Assembly (NCBI RefSeq): GCF_000262305.1
Contig: NC_017910.1
Span: 868,001 to 932,000, forward strand
DNA from: Shimwellia blattae DSM 4481 = NBRC 105725
GTDB taxonomy: Bacteria > Pseudomonadota > Gammaproteobacteria > Enterobacterales > Enterobacteriaceae
Length of the DNA: 64,000 nt
Direction of reading: 5' to 3'
The stretch's first letter is position 1, and the number at the start of each line of letters is the position of its first letter. The notes under the pieces are model-generated. The model ran no database searches. It had not been told where the DNA came from and saw only the letters and a program-made list of their open reading frames with translations. The position numbers and the translations under genes were made by a program. Of this stretch, positions 44,592 through 53,720 are shown one piece after another.

Positions 44592-45016
44592 GTGATAGCG
44601 TAGCGCTGCTGTCGTTATTCAGCAGTAGCTTTCTGAGCGCGACACTGCTGCCGGGGGGCTCGGAGGCGGTGCTTATTGCGCTGCTGGTTGCCGGGAAAAG
44701 CAGTTTCTGGCCGCTGATTGCGGTCGCTACGGTGGGCAATACCCTTGGAGGGCTGACGAACGTTGTCCTCGGGCGCTGTTTCCCGCAGCGTGCTGCCTCG
44801 CGCTGGCACGGAAAGGCGCTCTGGTTATTAGAACGTTTTGGCCCGGTCACACTGCTGCTGAGCTGGTTGCCGGTGATCGGGGATTTATTGTGCCTGCTGG
44901 CCGGGTGGTTACGCCTGCGCTGGGGGCCGGTGATGGTATTTATAGGTCTTGGTAAGCTACTGCGTTATCTCATCGTGGGACTGGCGGCTGTTCAGGGGAT
45001 AACGTGGTGGCAGTAA
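44588..45016 (+). CDS. yqaA: DedA-like inner-membrane protein YqaA
   Basis: 142 residues from a GTG start overlapping yqaB. Several hydrophobic helices with the DedA/SNARE-assoc features SATLLPGGSEAVLIALLVAG, VGNTLGGLTNVVLGR and LSWLPVIGDLLCLLAGWLR. Function not established. Precedes gshA, as in E. coli. Confidence 0.92.
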   Translation: MSDSVALLSLFSSSFLSATLLPGGSEAVLIALLVAGKSSFWPLIAVATVGNTLGGLTNVVLGRCFPQRAASRWHGKALWLLERFGPVTLLLSWLPVIGDLLCLLAGWLRLRWGPVMVFIGLGKLLRYLIVGLAAVQGITWWQ

Positions 45017-45128
45017 CTGTAAACTGCATAGTCGGGCTGGTGATTTACCACAACACAAAAATGACGGCAGAATCGTCAGCCACGGGCTCTGTGCTTAATA
45101 ACACTGCATTTAAAGGCGGGAGGTCGAT

Positions 45129-46685
45129 TTGATCCCGGACGTATCACAGGCGCTGGCCTGGCTGGAACAGCATCCCCAGGCATTAGAAGGTATTAAACGT
45201 GGGCTGGAGCGCGAAACGCTGCGCGTCACGCCGGATGGCCATCTGGCGCAAAGCAGGCACCCGGAGCAGGTGGGGGCGGCGCTGACCCATAAGTGGATAA
45301 CAACGGACTTTGCCGAAGCGCTGCTGGAGTTTATTACGCCGGTGGATGGTGACATTGACCATATGCTGACGTTGCTGCGGGATCTGCATCGCTACACATC
45401 ACGCAATATGGGTGATGAGCTAATGTGGCCCATGAGCATGCCCTGCTTTGTGGAAAGCAGCGACAAGATTGAACTGGCACAGTACGGCACGTCCCATACA
45501 GGGCGCTTCAAAACCCTGTACCGGGAAGGGCTGAAAAACCGTTACGGTGCATTAATGCAGACCATTTCCGGCGTGCATTACAATATCTCATTCCCGCTGG
45601 CGTTCTGGCAGGCCCGGCTTGGCGTCACCGATGCCGAAAGCGGCAAAGCGGCGATTTCCGCCGGTTATTTTAAACTTATTCGCAACTACTACCGTTTCGG
45701 CTGGGTTATTCCCTACCTGTTCGGGGCGTCACCGGCCATTTGCGGCTCTTTCCTGCAGGGGAAAAAACCGGCGCTGCCGTTCGAGAAGACCGAAAGAGGG
45801 ATGTATTACCTGCCTTACGGAACATCGCTGCGGCTCAGTGATCTGGGGTATACCAACAAATCCCAGAGCAATCTCGGGATAACCTTTAACGACCTGGATA
45901 CCTATGTGGCCGGTCTGAAGCGCGCTATCCACACCCCGTCTGAAGAGTATGCGGCCCTGGGGCTGATGAAAGACGGCAAGCACCTGCAACTGAATACCAA
46001 TGTGCTGCAGATTGAAAATGAGCTGTATGCGCCTATCCGCCCGAAACGCGTGACGCTGCCGGGGGAGAGCCCGTCTGATGCGCTGCTGCGCGGCGGGATC
46101 GAATATATTGAGGTACGCTCGCTGGATAATAACCCGTTCTCACCCATCGGGGTGGATGAGAAACAGGTGCGCTTCCTGGATCTGTTTGTGGTGTGGTGCG
46201 CCCTGGCCGATGCGCCGGAAATGAGCAGCGATGAGCTGGCCTGCACCAAAGTGAACTGGAACCGGGTTATCCTGGAAGGGCGTAAGCCGGGGCTGACGCT
46301 GGGTATTGGTTGCCAGACCGCCCAGTATCCGCTGGTACAGGTGGGTAAAGATCTGTTCCGCGATCTGCGCCGGGTGGCCGAGACGCTGGACAGCATTGCC
46401 GGGGATCAGCACTACCAGCAGGTGTGTGATGAGCTGGTCGCCTGCTTTGATAATCCGGATTTGACATATTCAGCACGCATTTTGCGCTCTATGCTTGAGA
46501 AGGGGATTGGCGGCACCGGAATGGCGCTGGCGAACCAGTATCACGAGATGTTGCGTAACGAGCCGCTGGAGCTGCTCAGTGAGGCAGACTTCATTGCGGA
46601 ACATGATGCATCCTGGGCGCGTCAGCGTAAGATGGAGGCTCAGGACAGCGAGCCGTTCGAAAGCTGGCTGGCAAAACAGGGCTGA
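45129..46685 (+). CDS. gshA: Glutamate--cysteine ligase
   Basis: 518 residues, as in E. coli, from a TTG codon after GGGAGGTCGAT; TTG is also the E. coli start. First step of glutathione synthesis. GLERETLRV, THKWITTDFAEALLEFITP, ISGVHYN and YIEVRSLDNNPFSP form the active site. Uses cysteine made by the nearby cys genes. Ends 7 bp before the micA terminator on the opposite strand. Confidence 0.98.
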   Translation: MIPDVSQALAWLEQHPQALEGIKRGLERETLRVTPDGHLAQSRHPEQVGAALTHKWITTDFAEALLEFITPVDGDIDHMLTLLRDLHRYTSRNMGDELMWPMSMPCFVESSDKIELAQYGTSHTGRFKTLYREGLKNRYGALMQTISGVHYNISFPLAFWQARLGVTDAESGKAAISAGYFKLIRNYYRFGWVIPYLFGASPAICGSFLQGKKPALPFEKTERGMYYLPYGTSLRLSDLGYTNKSQSNLGITFNDLDTYVAGLKRAIHTPSEEYAALGLMKDGKHLQLNTNVLQIENELYAPIRPKRVTLPGESPSDALLRGGIEYIEVRSLDNNPFSPIGVDEKQVRFLDLFVVWCALADAPEMSSDELACTKVNWNRVILEGRKPGLTLGIGCQTAQYPLVQVGKDLFRDLRRVAETLDSIAGDQHYQQVCDELVACFDNPDLTYSARILRSMLEKGIGGTGMALANQYHEMLRNEPLELLSEADFIAEHDASWARQRKMEAQDSEPFESWLAKQG

Positions 46686-46692
46686 CAGAAAA

Positions 46693-46766
46693 GAAAAAGG
46701 CCACATCACTGTGGCCAAACTTTCATCTCTAAGAATAGGGATGATGATAACAAATGCGCGTCTTTC
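46693..46766 (-). ncRNA. micA: Small RNA MicA
   Basis: On the minus strand the sequence starts GAAAGACGCGCATTTGTTAT, contains CATCATCCCT and AGAGATGAAA, and ends in the GGCCACA/TGTGGCC hairpin with TTTTTC, matching E. coli MicA (~72 nt) at the same gshA-luxS position. MicA with Hfq represses ompA and other porin mRNAs. The hairpin may also end gshA transcription. Confidence 0.92.
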
Positions 46767-46772
46767 ATATAC

Positions 46773-46799
46773 TGAGACTCGCGGCTGTACAAAGAGTTC
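46773..46799 (-). promoter_or_regulatory. Sigma-E-type promoter of micA
   Basis: Reading the minus strand, GAACT (46799-46795) and TCTCA (46777-46773) are 17 bp apart and lie just upstream of the MicA 5' end. They resemble the sigma-E -35/-10 elements that drive micA in E. coli under envelope stress. Confidence 0.65.
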
Positions 46800-46835
46800 A
46801 TTATTTTTTTAAAAATCACTCTCGGAGGTGACCAG

Positions 46836-47351
46836 ATGCCGTTGTTGGATAGCTTCACCGTGGACCATACCCGTATGGGTGCGCCTGCTGTGCGTGTGGC
46901 AAAGAATATGAATACTCCCCACGGCGATACCATCACCGTGTTCGATCTGCGCTTTTGCGTGCCGAACAAAGAAGTCATGCCGGAGAAAGGCATTCACACC
47001 CTGGAGCACCTGTTCGCGGGCTTTATGCGCAACCACCTGAACGGAAACGGTGTGGAAATTATCGATATCTCGCCAATGGGCTGTCGCACCGGTTTTTACA
47101 TGAGCCTGATTGGCCAGCCGGAGCCTCAGCGGGTGGCGGATGCCTGGAAAGCGGCGATGGAAGATGTGCTGAAAGTGCAGGATCAGTCCCGCATTCCGGA
47201 GCTGAATATCTACCAGTGCGGCACCTATACCATGCACTCGCTGGCGGAAGCACAGGAGATCGCGCGTCATATTATTGAGCGCGGTATCGGTGTGAACAGC
47301 AACGAAGCGCTGGCGCTACCAAAAGAGAAGCTGCAGGAACTGCATATCTAG
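46836..47351 (+). CDS. luxS: S-ribosylhomocysteine lyase (AI-2 synthase)
   Basis: 171 residues, E. coli length. Cleaves S-ribosylhomocysteine to homocysteine and the AI-2 precursor DPD, linking methyl-cycle recycling and quorum signalling. The metal motif HTLEH in KGIHTLEHLFAGFMRNH and the catalytic cysteine in ISPMGCRTGFYMS are intact. Good ribosome site (CGGAGGTGACC). Its promoter region overlaps the micA promoter on the other strand. Confidence 0.98.
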   Translation: MPLLDSFTVDHTRMGAPAVRVAKNMNTPHGDTITVFDLRFCVPNKEVMPEKGIHTLEHLFAGFMRNHLNGNGVEIIDISPMGCRTGFYMSLIGQPEPQRVADAWKAAMEDVLKVQDQSRIPELNIYQCGTYTMHSLAEAQEIARHIIERGIGVNSNEALALPKEKLQELHI

Positions 47352-47369
47352 TTTCTGTGATAAAGAAAA

Positions 47370-47400
47370 GCCGCCCGGCACAACACCGGGCGGCTTTTTT
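47370..47400. terminator. Bidirectional terminator between luxS and emrB
   Basis: GCCGCCCGG / CCGGGCGGC stem with a seven-base loop, T-run after it on the plus strand and A-rich on the other side; serves convergent luxS and emrB. Confidence 0.85.
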
Positions 47401-47414
47401 ATGCCTGAAGATCG

Positions 47415-48950
47415 CTAGTGAGCGCCCCCGGCGCCGCCACCAGTACCAAACGGCGGCCGGGCAAACCACACCAGACCTATCATCACAATAAAGATCCCGG
47501 CAGACAGCCAGAAAATCTCATTGGCGGAGATAATCAGCCCCTGGCTGGTTATCTGCTGGGCAATATAGCCGGAAGCCTGCTGTGAGCTCATCCCCATCCC
47601 CTCCAGCTGGCTGTACATGGCCTGGGTGTCCGGGTTAAAGGGATTGACCGACTCGCTCAGCTGGGCGTGGTGCAGCGCTTCCCGGTTGGTCCACATGGTG
47701 GTGGTTATCGAGGTGCCAATCGAGCCCGCCAGGGTCCGGGTGAAGTTAGACAAGCTGGAGGCCGCCGCCAGCCGCTCCGGCGGCAGGCCAGAGAGGGTGA
47801 TGGTGGTCAGCGGCATAAAGAAGCACGCCACCGCAAAACCCTGAATAAACTGCGGCCAGGCCGACGCGCCAAAGTCCATACCCGGCTCAAAGGTGTAAGC
47901 GCGCCAGTAGAAGCAGACTGCGTACATCACAAAGCTGAAGGTGACCAGGCGGCGCATATCCAGCTTATGGGCAAAGCGGCCGATAATCGGCGAGAGGATC
48001 ACCGGGATAATCCCCACCGGGGCCGAGGCAAGCCCCGCCCAGGTCGCGGTATAACCGTAGACCTCCTGGAGCAGCTGCGGCAGCAGGACAATCGCACCAA
48101 AATAGAGCATATAGGCCAGGCTGATACACAGGCAGCCGATGGTGAAATTACGCGACTTAAACAGCGAGAGATCGACAATCGGGTGATCGTCGGTTAGCTC
48201 CCAGACAATCAGGAAGCTCAGCGCCACTACCGCAGTGATAGTGAGGATGATTATCTCCGAAGAGCTAAACCAGTCGAGCTCTTTCCCCCGGTCCAGCATC
48301 ACCTGCAGGCTGCCGATACCTATCACCAGCAGGGCCAGCCCCACCGCATCAATACGCCGGTGCTCGGTCTGGGTCTCCCTGCCGCGCAGGGTCTGGAGCG
48401 TCATCAGCACCACCATAATGCCGATGGGCACGTTGATGAAGAAGATCCACCCCCAGTGATAGTTGTCGCTGATCCAGCCGCCGAGAATGGGCCCGCAAAT
48501 CGGGGCGACAATCACCGTCATTGACCACAGGGCCAGGGCGATACTGCGTTTCGCCGGGGGGTAATTGCTCAGCAGCAGGCTCTGGGACAGCGGGATAAGC
48601 GGCCCGGCCACCACCCCCTGAATCACCCGGAAGAAGATAAGCATCGTCAGGCTGCTGGAGACGCCGCAAGCCCAGGAGGCCAGCACAAACAGCGCCGTGG
48701 ACCAGATGAACAGGCGAACTTCTCCCACCCGTTTGGCCAGCCAGCCGGTTATCGGAATTGAAATTGCGTTCGCCACCCCGAATGAGGTAATCACCCAGGT
48801 CCCCTGGCTCAGGGAAGAGCCCAGGTTCCCGGCAATGGTCGGGATGGCGACGTTGGCGATGGTTGAATCCAGCACCTGCATAAACGTGGCCATCGCCAGG
48901 GCGATGGTCATGATGGCAAGTCGGGTGCCTTCCAGCGGTTTCTGTGCCAT
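47415..48950 (-). CDS. emrB: Multidrug efflux MFS transporter EmrB
   Basis: 511 residues with ~14 membrane helices (DHA2 family). Motif A variant GWLAKRVGEVRLF, motif C SMTVIVAPICGPILGGWISD and N-terminal motif D1 MQVLDSTIANVAIPTIAGNLG. With EmrA and TolC it exports hydrophobic uncouplers and nalidixic acid. The C-terminus is Gly-rich. 15 bp downstream of emrA in the emrRAB operon. Confidence 0.97.
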   Translation of the reverse strand: MAQKPLEGTRLAIMTIALAMATFMQVLDSTIANVAIPTIAGNLGSSLSQGTWVITSFGVANAISIPITGWLAKRVGEVRLFIWSTALFVLASWACGVSSSLTMLIFFRVIQGVVAGPLIPLSQSLLLSNYPPAKRSIALALWSMTVIVAPICGPILGGWISDNYHWGWIFFINVPIGIMVVLMTLQTLRGRETQTEHRRIDAVGLALLVIGIGSLQVMLDRGKELDWFSSSEIIILTITAVVALSFLIVWELTDDHPIVDLSLFKSRNFTIGCLCISLAYMLYFGAIVLLPQLLQEVYGYTATWAGLASAPVGIIPVILSPIIGRFAHKLDMRRLVTFSFVMYAVCFYWRAYTFEPGMDFGASAWPQFIQGFAVACFFMPLTTITLSGLPPERLAAASSLSNFTRTLAGSIGTSITTTMWTNREALHHAQLSESVNPFNPDTQAMYSQLEGMGMSSQQASGYIAQQITSQGLIISANEIFWLSAGIFIVMIGLVWFARPPFGTGGGAGGAH

Positions 48951-48965
48951 GACATTCTCCGCCTG

Positions 48966-50141
48966 TTAGCCAGCGTTTGTGCTGATTATCTCGTTGATCA
49001 GTTTATTGACCGGGGCAAGCTCCAGGGTCCGGGCGTCACTTTCGTAGGCCGGGGTTTTACGCACCTGAGAGGCCAGCACCGCGCCGCGCCGATCCCGGGT
49101 ATCCACCGTGACCAGAGTCGAGAGCCCGATACGCAGCGGGTGCTTTGCCACCTGTTGAGGATCCAGCTCAATACGTACCGGCAGGCGCTGTACCACTTTG
49201 ATCCAGTTACCGGTTGCGTTCTGGGCCGGCAGTAGCGAGAAGGCGCTCCCGGTTCCCATATCCAGGCCGACCACTTTACCGGTGTATTTAACATCATCCC
49301 CGTAGATATCGCTGATAACCGTGGCGGGCTGGCCTATACGCATATGGGCCAGCTGGGTCTCTTTGAAGTTGGCATCCACCCAGATCTGATCTGCCGGGAC
49401 GATAGCCATCAGCGGCGTGGCGGATGTGATCTGCGCGCCAACCTGCACCGCCCGGCGGGAGACGTAACCGGTAATCGGGCTGACTATCCGGGTGCGCTGC
49501 AGCGCCAGCCAGCTGTCCCGGACCTGGGTTGCCGCCTGCTGTACGGCAGGTTGCTGCTCCAGGGTATTGCCGAGGATCGCTGCCTGGTTGGCATTATATT
49601 GCTGGATAGCCACATTCAGGCGCGCCTGGGCGCTGGTGACCGCATCGCGGCTGTGTTGTAACTCTTCGCGGCCAATCAAATCGGAGCGGCCCAGCGGAAT
49701 ACGCCGTTCAAGATCGCTCTGTGCCTGTGAGAGGGCGGTTTTCTGCAGCTCGATGGTGGCCTGCAGCTGCTTGCTGTTGATCATCAGCTGGTGGACCTGG
49801 CGCACGCTGGTGGCGAGGGCCGTTTTGGCCTTTTCAAAGGCCTGTTGGGCGTCGGTCGGGTCAAGGGTGACCAGCACATCCCCCTGTTGCACATAGTCCG
49901 TATTGTCGACCCAGACTTTGGTTACGCTTCCGGCAACCTGGGGCATTATCTGTACCTGGTTGCCGTTTACGTAGGCATCGTCCGTGTCTTCAAAATGGCG
50001 CAGTACGGTCAGCCAGTAAATTCCATATGCCACAGCAATAACGGCAAACAGCAGGGTCAGAATAAGCAGCGCGTTTTTGCGCGATTTCTGTTTATTGCCT
50101 GATTTCTGCGGTGTTGCCTGAGTATCCGAGTACCCGGTCAT
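48966..50141 (-). CDS. emrA: Multidrug efflux membrane fusion protein EmrA
   Basis: About 391 residues from the ATG after GGAGAACATT (four codons inside the open frame). One N-terminal membrane helix (NALLILTLLFAVIAVAYGIYWL), then biotinyl-lipoyl-like, alpha-hairpin and beta-barrel domains (DDAYVNGNQVQIMPQVAGSV, FKETQLAHMRIGQPATV, GTGSAFSLLPAQNATGNWIKVVQRLPVRI). Bridges EmrB to TolC across the periplasm. Confidence 0.97.
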   Translation of the reverse strand: MTGYSDTQATPQKSGNKQKSRKNALLILTLLFAVIAVAYGIYWLTVLRHFEDTDDAYVNGNQVQIMPQVAGSVTKVWVDNTDYVQQGDVLVTLDPTDAQQAFEKAKTALATSVRQVHQLMINSKQLQATIELQKTALSQAQSDLERRIPLGRSDLIGREELQHSRDAVTSAQARLNVAIQQYNANQAAILGNTLEQQPAVQQAATQVRDSWLALQRTRIVSPITGYVSRRAVQVGAQITSATPLMAIVPADQIWVDANFKETQLAHMRIGQPATVISDIYGDDVKYTGKVVGLDMGTGSAFSLLPAQNATGNWIKVVQRLPVRIELDPQQVAKHPLRIGLSTLVTVDTRDRRGAVLASQVRKTPAYESDARTLELAPVNKLINEIISTNAG

Positions 50142-50263
50142 AATGTTCTCCACGATTATTTTTATTTTATCGCCAGTGAGACTGGTCTTAGGTCAGAAAG
50201 GCCAGCGGATAATCGCTGGCCTGAGTCGGGAAGAGTCTAGATATCAGAAAAGGAGGAGAAGCA

Positions 50264-50794
50264 CTAGCGGGATATATCCGCCAGGGATGCAGGGTTATCC
50301 ATTTCATCGAGCCGGATCAGCAGTTTACGTGTGATTTTCTCCAGCGAGGATTGTTCCTCTTCAGTCAGGGCAGACCATAACTGATGTAAACACAGATGCT
50401 GGGGAGGAAGCACTTCACGCAGGAACTGCTGGCCTTTTTCTGTCAGGTGCAGATGCAGGCAACGGCGATCGTTATCGCTTTCGCGGCGTTCGATCCAGCC
50501 GCGCTTTTCCAGCTCATCAGCAATACGGGTAGCGTTAGTGCGGGATGATCCCAGTGCGCTACTCAGCTCGCTGGGCTGAATGCTCAGGTCCTCCTGGGAC
50601 TCAAGCGTTATCAGCGCCATAAACAGCGTCTCGTTAATCCCTTGATTTTTAAGCATCTTGTTGCGGTTTTCCAGCAATTTCCCTTGCATATGCATACAGA
50701 GACGGGTCAGCAAAATTTCCTGGAACGGAAATTCACTGCTGCGACTGGCGCGAAACGTTAGCATTTTTTCAATGGGAGTAAACGAACTATCCAT
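50264..50794 (-). CDS. emrR: MarR-family repressor EmrR (MprA)
   Basis: 176 residues, E. coli length. Winged helix with LITLESQEDLSIQPSELSSALGSSRTNATRIADELEKRGWIERR and the wing ESDNDRRCLHLHLTEKG. It represses emrRAB and is released by uncouplers and salicylate. 122-bp gap before emrA. Confidence 0.97.
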   Translation of the reverse strand: MDSSFTPIEKMLTFRASRSSEFPFQEILLTRLCMHMQGKLLENRNKMLKNQGINETLFMALITLESQEDLSIQPSELSSALGSSRTNATRIADELEKRGWIERRESDNDRRCLHLHLTEKGQQFLREVLPPQHLCLHQLWSALTEEEQSSLEKITRKLLIRLDEMDNPASLADISR

Positions 50795-50883
50795 TTTGGG
50801 TATAACCTCAATTAATTACAGTCGACATAGTAACCAATGTGACAAATAAAGTAAACGTGTATATAGGTACATCAGCACCGTGG

Positions 50884-51123
50884 TTACAGCACTGCCATAC
50901 GTTTCCGGATTAATCTGTAGGTTACTGCGCTCAGCAATACTGGAATTATTATGCTGTACCGTGGGTCAACACGGCTGCCGGGGACGAGGCATTCCGCCCG
51001 GACACGTTCAGAGCGCAATAAACCACCGGCACTGCGCAGAGAGTGGCAATACCGGATGTAGCGGGTAAGACGCCAGCCGCGGGTGGCATTCAGCAGGAAA
51101 GCAAGGGCGGCTGGCAGGTAGCG
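50884..51123 (-). pseudogene. ygaH: ygaH relic (valine exporter small subunit), frameshifted
   Basis: Pieces of YgaH appear in order but in different frames. RYLP begins near 51123, GVLPATSGIATLCAVPVV follows in a second frame (compare YgaH GILLDTIGIASICALLVV), then SIIIPVLLSAVTYRL and KRMAV at the end return to the first frame. The N-terminal helix is not seen. In E. coli ygaZ-ygaH precede emrR, and this remnant is exactly there; ygaZ is missing. A 109-codon open frame spans the remnant but mixes frames and is probably not a gene. The comparison is from memory. Confidence 0.6.
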
Positions 51124-51344
51124 GGTAACAACAGGCAGGCGGTCTGCAGTACCCTCAGAAAAGTCGCTTTTCCGGGGCGGGCGTGACGGGGCTGGGGTAA
51201 CGGAGCTGTCCATACTACCTGATCGTCATAACTGTAGTAAAAATCACATACGTGAATAGATACATGCCACATTATCAGAGTAGGTGTCAGCTTTATAGCC
51301 CCGGCCCGCTGAAAATGAAAAAATTCTCCCGTTTTTTCAATACC

Positions 51345-52532
51345 CTATTCAGAAATATCCGATTGCTGATGATAGCCCCGCCACCAGACGAAACCCGCCA
51401 GCAGCGCGACAATCACCCCCGCGAGGCAAACCGCGTTCCACCCCCCGTGCTGGTAGGCACTGGCAGAGAGTAACGATCCGGCGGCACCACCGATAAAATA
51501 GCTGGTCATATACCCGGCGGTCAGCCGGTTACGGGCATCCGGGGCAATGCGGTAAATCACGCTCTGGTTGGTGATATGCACCCCCTGTACGGTGAGATCG
51601 AGGATCAGAATACCGACAATCAGCGCCAGTACCGAGAACTGCCCGAGCGCAATTGCCCCCCAGGAGAGCAGCAGTAGCAGCAGGCCCCAGGTCGTGGTGT
51701 GGTGCGCTTTACCCCGATCGGCCATTCCGCCTGCGGGCCTGGCCCCCAGCGCGCCAGCAGCCCCCGCCAGGCCGAACAGGCCAATCACCCCTTCAGAGAA
51801 GTGAAACGGCGGAGCCGACAGCAGAAACGCCATGGAGGTCCACAAAATACTGAAATTGGCAAAAATCAGGCAGCCTAACAGCGCCCGGGTGCGTAGCAGG
51901 GGCTGGGTGCGAAACAGGCGAAAGACCGACGCCAGCAGTTGCGGGTAGTTAAGCTGATTATTCTGGGGAACAACCGGCAGCCCGCGCCACAGGGCAAGGG
52001 CCATCAGCACCATCAGCACGGTGGCGACCCAGTAGACAGTGCGCCAGCCGCCCAGATCTGCCAGCAGCCCGGCCACGGTTCTTGCCAGCAGGATCCCCAG
52101 CAGCAGGCCGCTCATGATGGTACCCACCACTTTGCCGCGCTTATCCGCTGAGGCGAGAGTCGCCGCCAGGGGAACCAGCACCTGGGCGACCACCGAAAGC
52201 AGGCCGGTCAGCGCCGTGCCGAGGATCATCATCCCCAGGGTCTGGCTGGTGGCGGTAATGAAGAGGCCCCCGGCGGAGAGCAGCGTCATGGTGACAATCA
52301 GCGCCCGGCGCTCAAACATATCGCCCAGCGGAACCAGAAACAGCAATCCGGCCGCATAACCGAGCTGGGCGGCGGTAACGATAAACCCGGCCTGATTAAC
52401 CGACAGGCCAAACGCGTTCGCGATGGTGTCCAGCAGCGGCTGGGCATAGTAGTTACTGGCAACGGAAAGGCCCGTGGCAACGGACATTAACAGCGTAAGT
52501 GCCGGGCTCAGGCCCGCGTGTTGTCTGGTCAT
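51345..52532 (-). CDS. MFS transporter, YgaY-like
   Basis: About 395 residues from MTRQHAGLSPALTLLMS (a GTG ten codons earlier is possible), 12 membrane helices. Motif A appears as GDMFERRALIV, and the family segment SVASNYYAQPLLDTIANAFGL resembles the DHA1 group of YgaY and sugar-efflux-like carriers. It sits between proX and the emrR side, the place of ygaY, which is a pseudogene in E. coli K-12. Here it is intact. Substrate unknown. Confidence 0.8.
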   Translation of the reverse strand: MTRQHAGLSPALTLLMSVATGLSVASNYYAQPLLDTIANAFGLSVNQAGFIVTAAQLGYAAGLLFLVPLGDMFERRALIVTMTLLSAGGLFITATSQTLGMMILGTALTGLLSVVAQVLVPLAATLASADKRGKVVGTIMSGLLLGILLARTVAGLLADLGGWRTVYWVATVLMVLMALALWRGLPVVPQNNQLNYPQLLASVFRLFRTQPLLRTRALLGCLIFANFSILWTSMAFLLSAPPFHFSEGVIGLFGLAGAAGALGARPAGGMADRGKAHHTTTWGLLLLLLSWGAIALGQFSVLALIVGILILDLTVQGVHITNQSVIYRIAPDARNRLTAGYMTSYFIGGAAGSLLSASAYQHGGWNAVCLAGVIVALLAGFVWWRGYHQQSDISE

Positions 52533-52659
52533 TATGTGATGAGGCTCTGAAAAATTGTTCACAGATAATAATCGATCTGCGAAGAGATGCCAGAACAGTC
52601 AGGTTGCGGGGAGTGCACACCGGCCGGGCATGGAGCCCGGCCGGTATTGAGGGGAGGGG

Positions 52660-53655
52660 TTATTTCGCGCTGGCGGCAGCCTGCTGGATCCAGCCATCGA
52701 ACTGTGCCTGGTGGGCGGCTATCCAGCCGTCAACGTGGCTTTCGATATCGCTTTCTGAGGCTTTACCGTCATGCATCATGGCGTTCTGGGCGTTAATATC
52801 GCCGATGGGTAACTGCATAATGGCAAACAGTTTCGCGGCGGCGGGGTTTTTCTCCGCCCAGGCTTTATTGGCAACAATATGCATGGTGTTCACCGGGAAG
52901 CCGTAGTTCGCGCCGTTCGGTAATTTGGTCTCTATGCTTTTCTGCTCGCCCGGCAGGGAAGAGTAAGGAACCTGTAACCAGACCACATCTTTGCCCGGTT
53001 TCAGTTCGTTGCTCACCCAGTACGGGGTCCAGGTATAGTACAGCACCGGCTTGCCTTCTTTATAACGGGTGATGGTGTCCGCCATCATGGCCGCATAGTT
53101 ACCCTGGTTGTGGGTCACGGTTTTATCCAGGCCATAGGCACTGAGCTGGTGGTTGATTACCGCCTCGCAGCCCCACCCCGGGTTACAGCCGGTCATATCG
53201 GCTTTGCCATCGCCATTGGTATCGAACAGCCGGGCAAGGGCCGGATCTTTAAGCTGGTCGATACGGGTAATCTTGTACTTATCGGCGGTTTTTTTATCGA
53301 TCAGATACCCCTGTGCCGCACCGCTGACAAAGGTGCCCGCGCGGTAGAATTTATTATCCCCGCCAGCGGCGCTGTACATATCGTCATGCAGCGGTTTCCA
53401 GTTGGTGGCGAGGAAGGTGGCGTCCCCGGCGGCGATGGTGGTGTAGGCAACGTTATAGTCAACTTCACTGGGTTGTTTAACGGTATAGCCGAGTTTTTCC
53501 AGGGCGCGGCTGACCAGCAGCGTCTGGAAGGTCTCTTCTGAAATGGTGCTCTGTACCGGCACCACGGTAACGCCCTTGCCCGGTAAATCGGCGGCAAAAG
53601 CACTGGTGGAAAGTAGGGTCGCAAAGGCGGTGGCGAAAAGGACTGTCTGTCGCAT
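52660..53655 (-). CDS. proX: Glycine betaine/proline-betaine periplasmic binding protein
   Basis: 331 residues with a signal peptide (LFATAFATLLSTSAFA). Captures glycine betaine for ProVW during osmotic stress. Binding-cage tryptophans lie in TFLATNWKPLHDDMY, CNPGWGCEAVINHQ and YYTWTPYWVSN. Third gene of proU; 65-bp gap after proW. Confidence 0.97.
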   Translation of the reverse strand: MRQTVLFATAFATLLSTSAFAADLPGKGVTVVPVQSTISEETFQTLLVSRALEKLGYTVKQPSEVDYNVAYTTIAAGDATFLATNWKPLHDDMYSAAGGDNKFYRAGTFVSGAAQGYLIDKKTADKYKITRIDQLKDPALARLFDTNGDGKADMTGCNPGWGCEAVINHQLSAYGLDKTVTHNQGNYAAMMADTITRYKEGKPVLYYTWTPYWVSNELKPGKDVVWLQVPYSSLPGEQKSIETKLPNGANYGFPVNTMHIVANKAWAEKNPAAAKLFAIMQLPIGDINAQNAMMHDGKASESDIESHVDGWIAAHQAQFDGWIQQAAASAK

Positions 53656-53720
53656 CGTTGATTCCTTCTTGTTAATCGGGTGACAGGGCGGCGCGGGCGC
53701 CGCAGCTGTGTTTATAGGGG

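Noticed and set aside
50884..51213. 109-codon ORF on the minus strand next to emrR
   Set aside because: Only its ends resemble YgaH and the middle matches in another frame, so it is treated as a pseudogene rather than a new protein.
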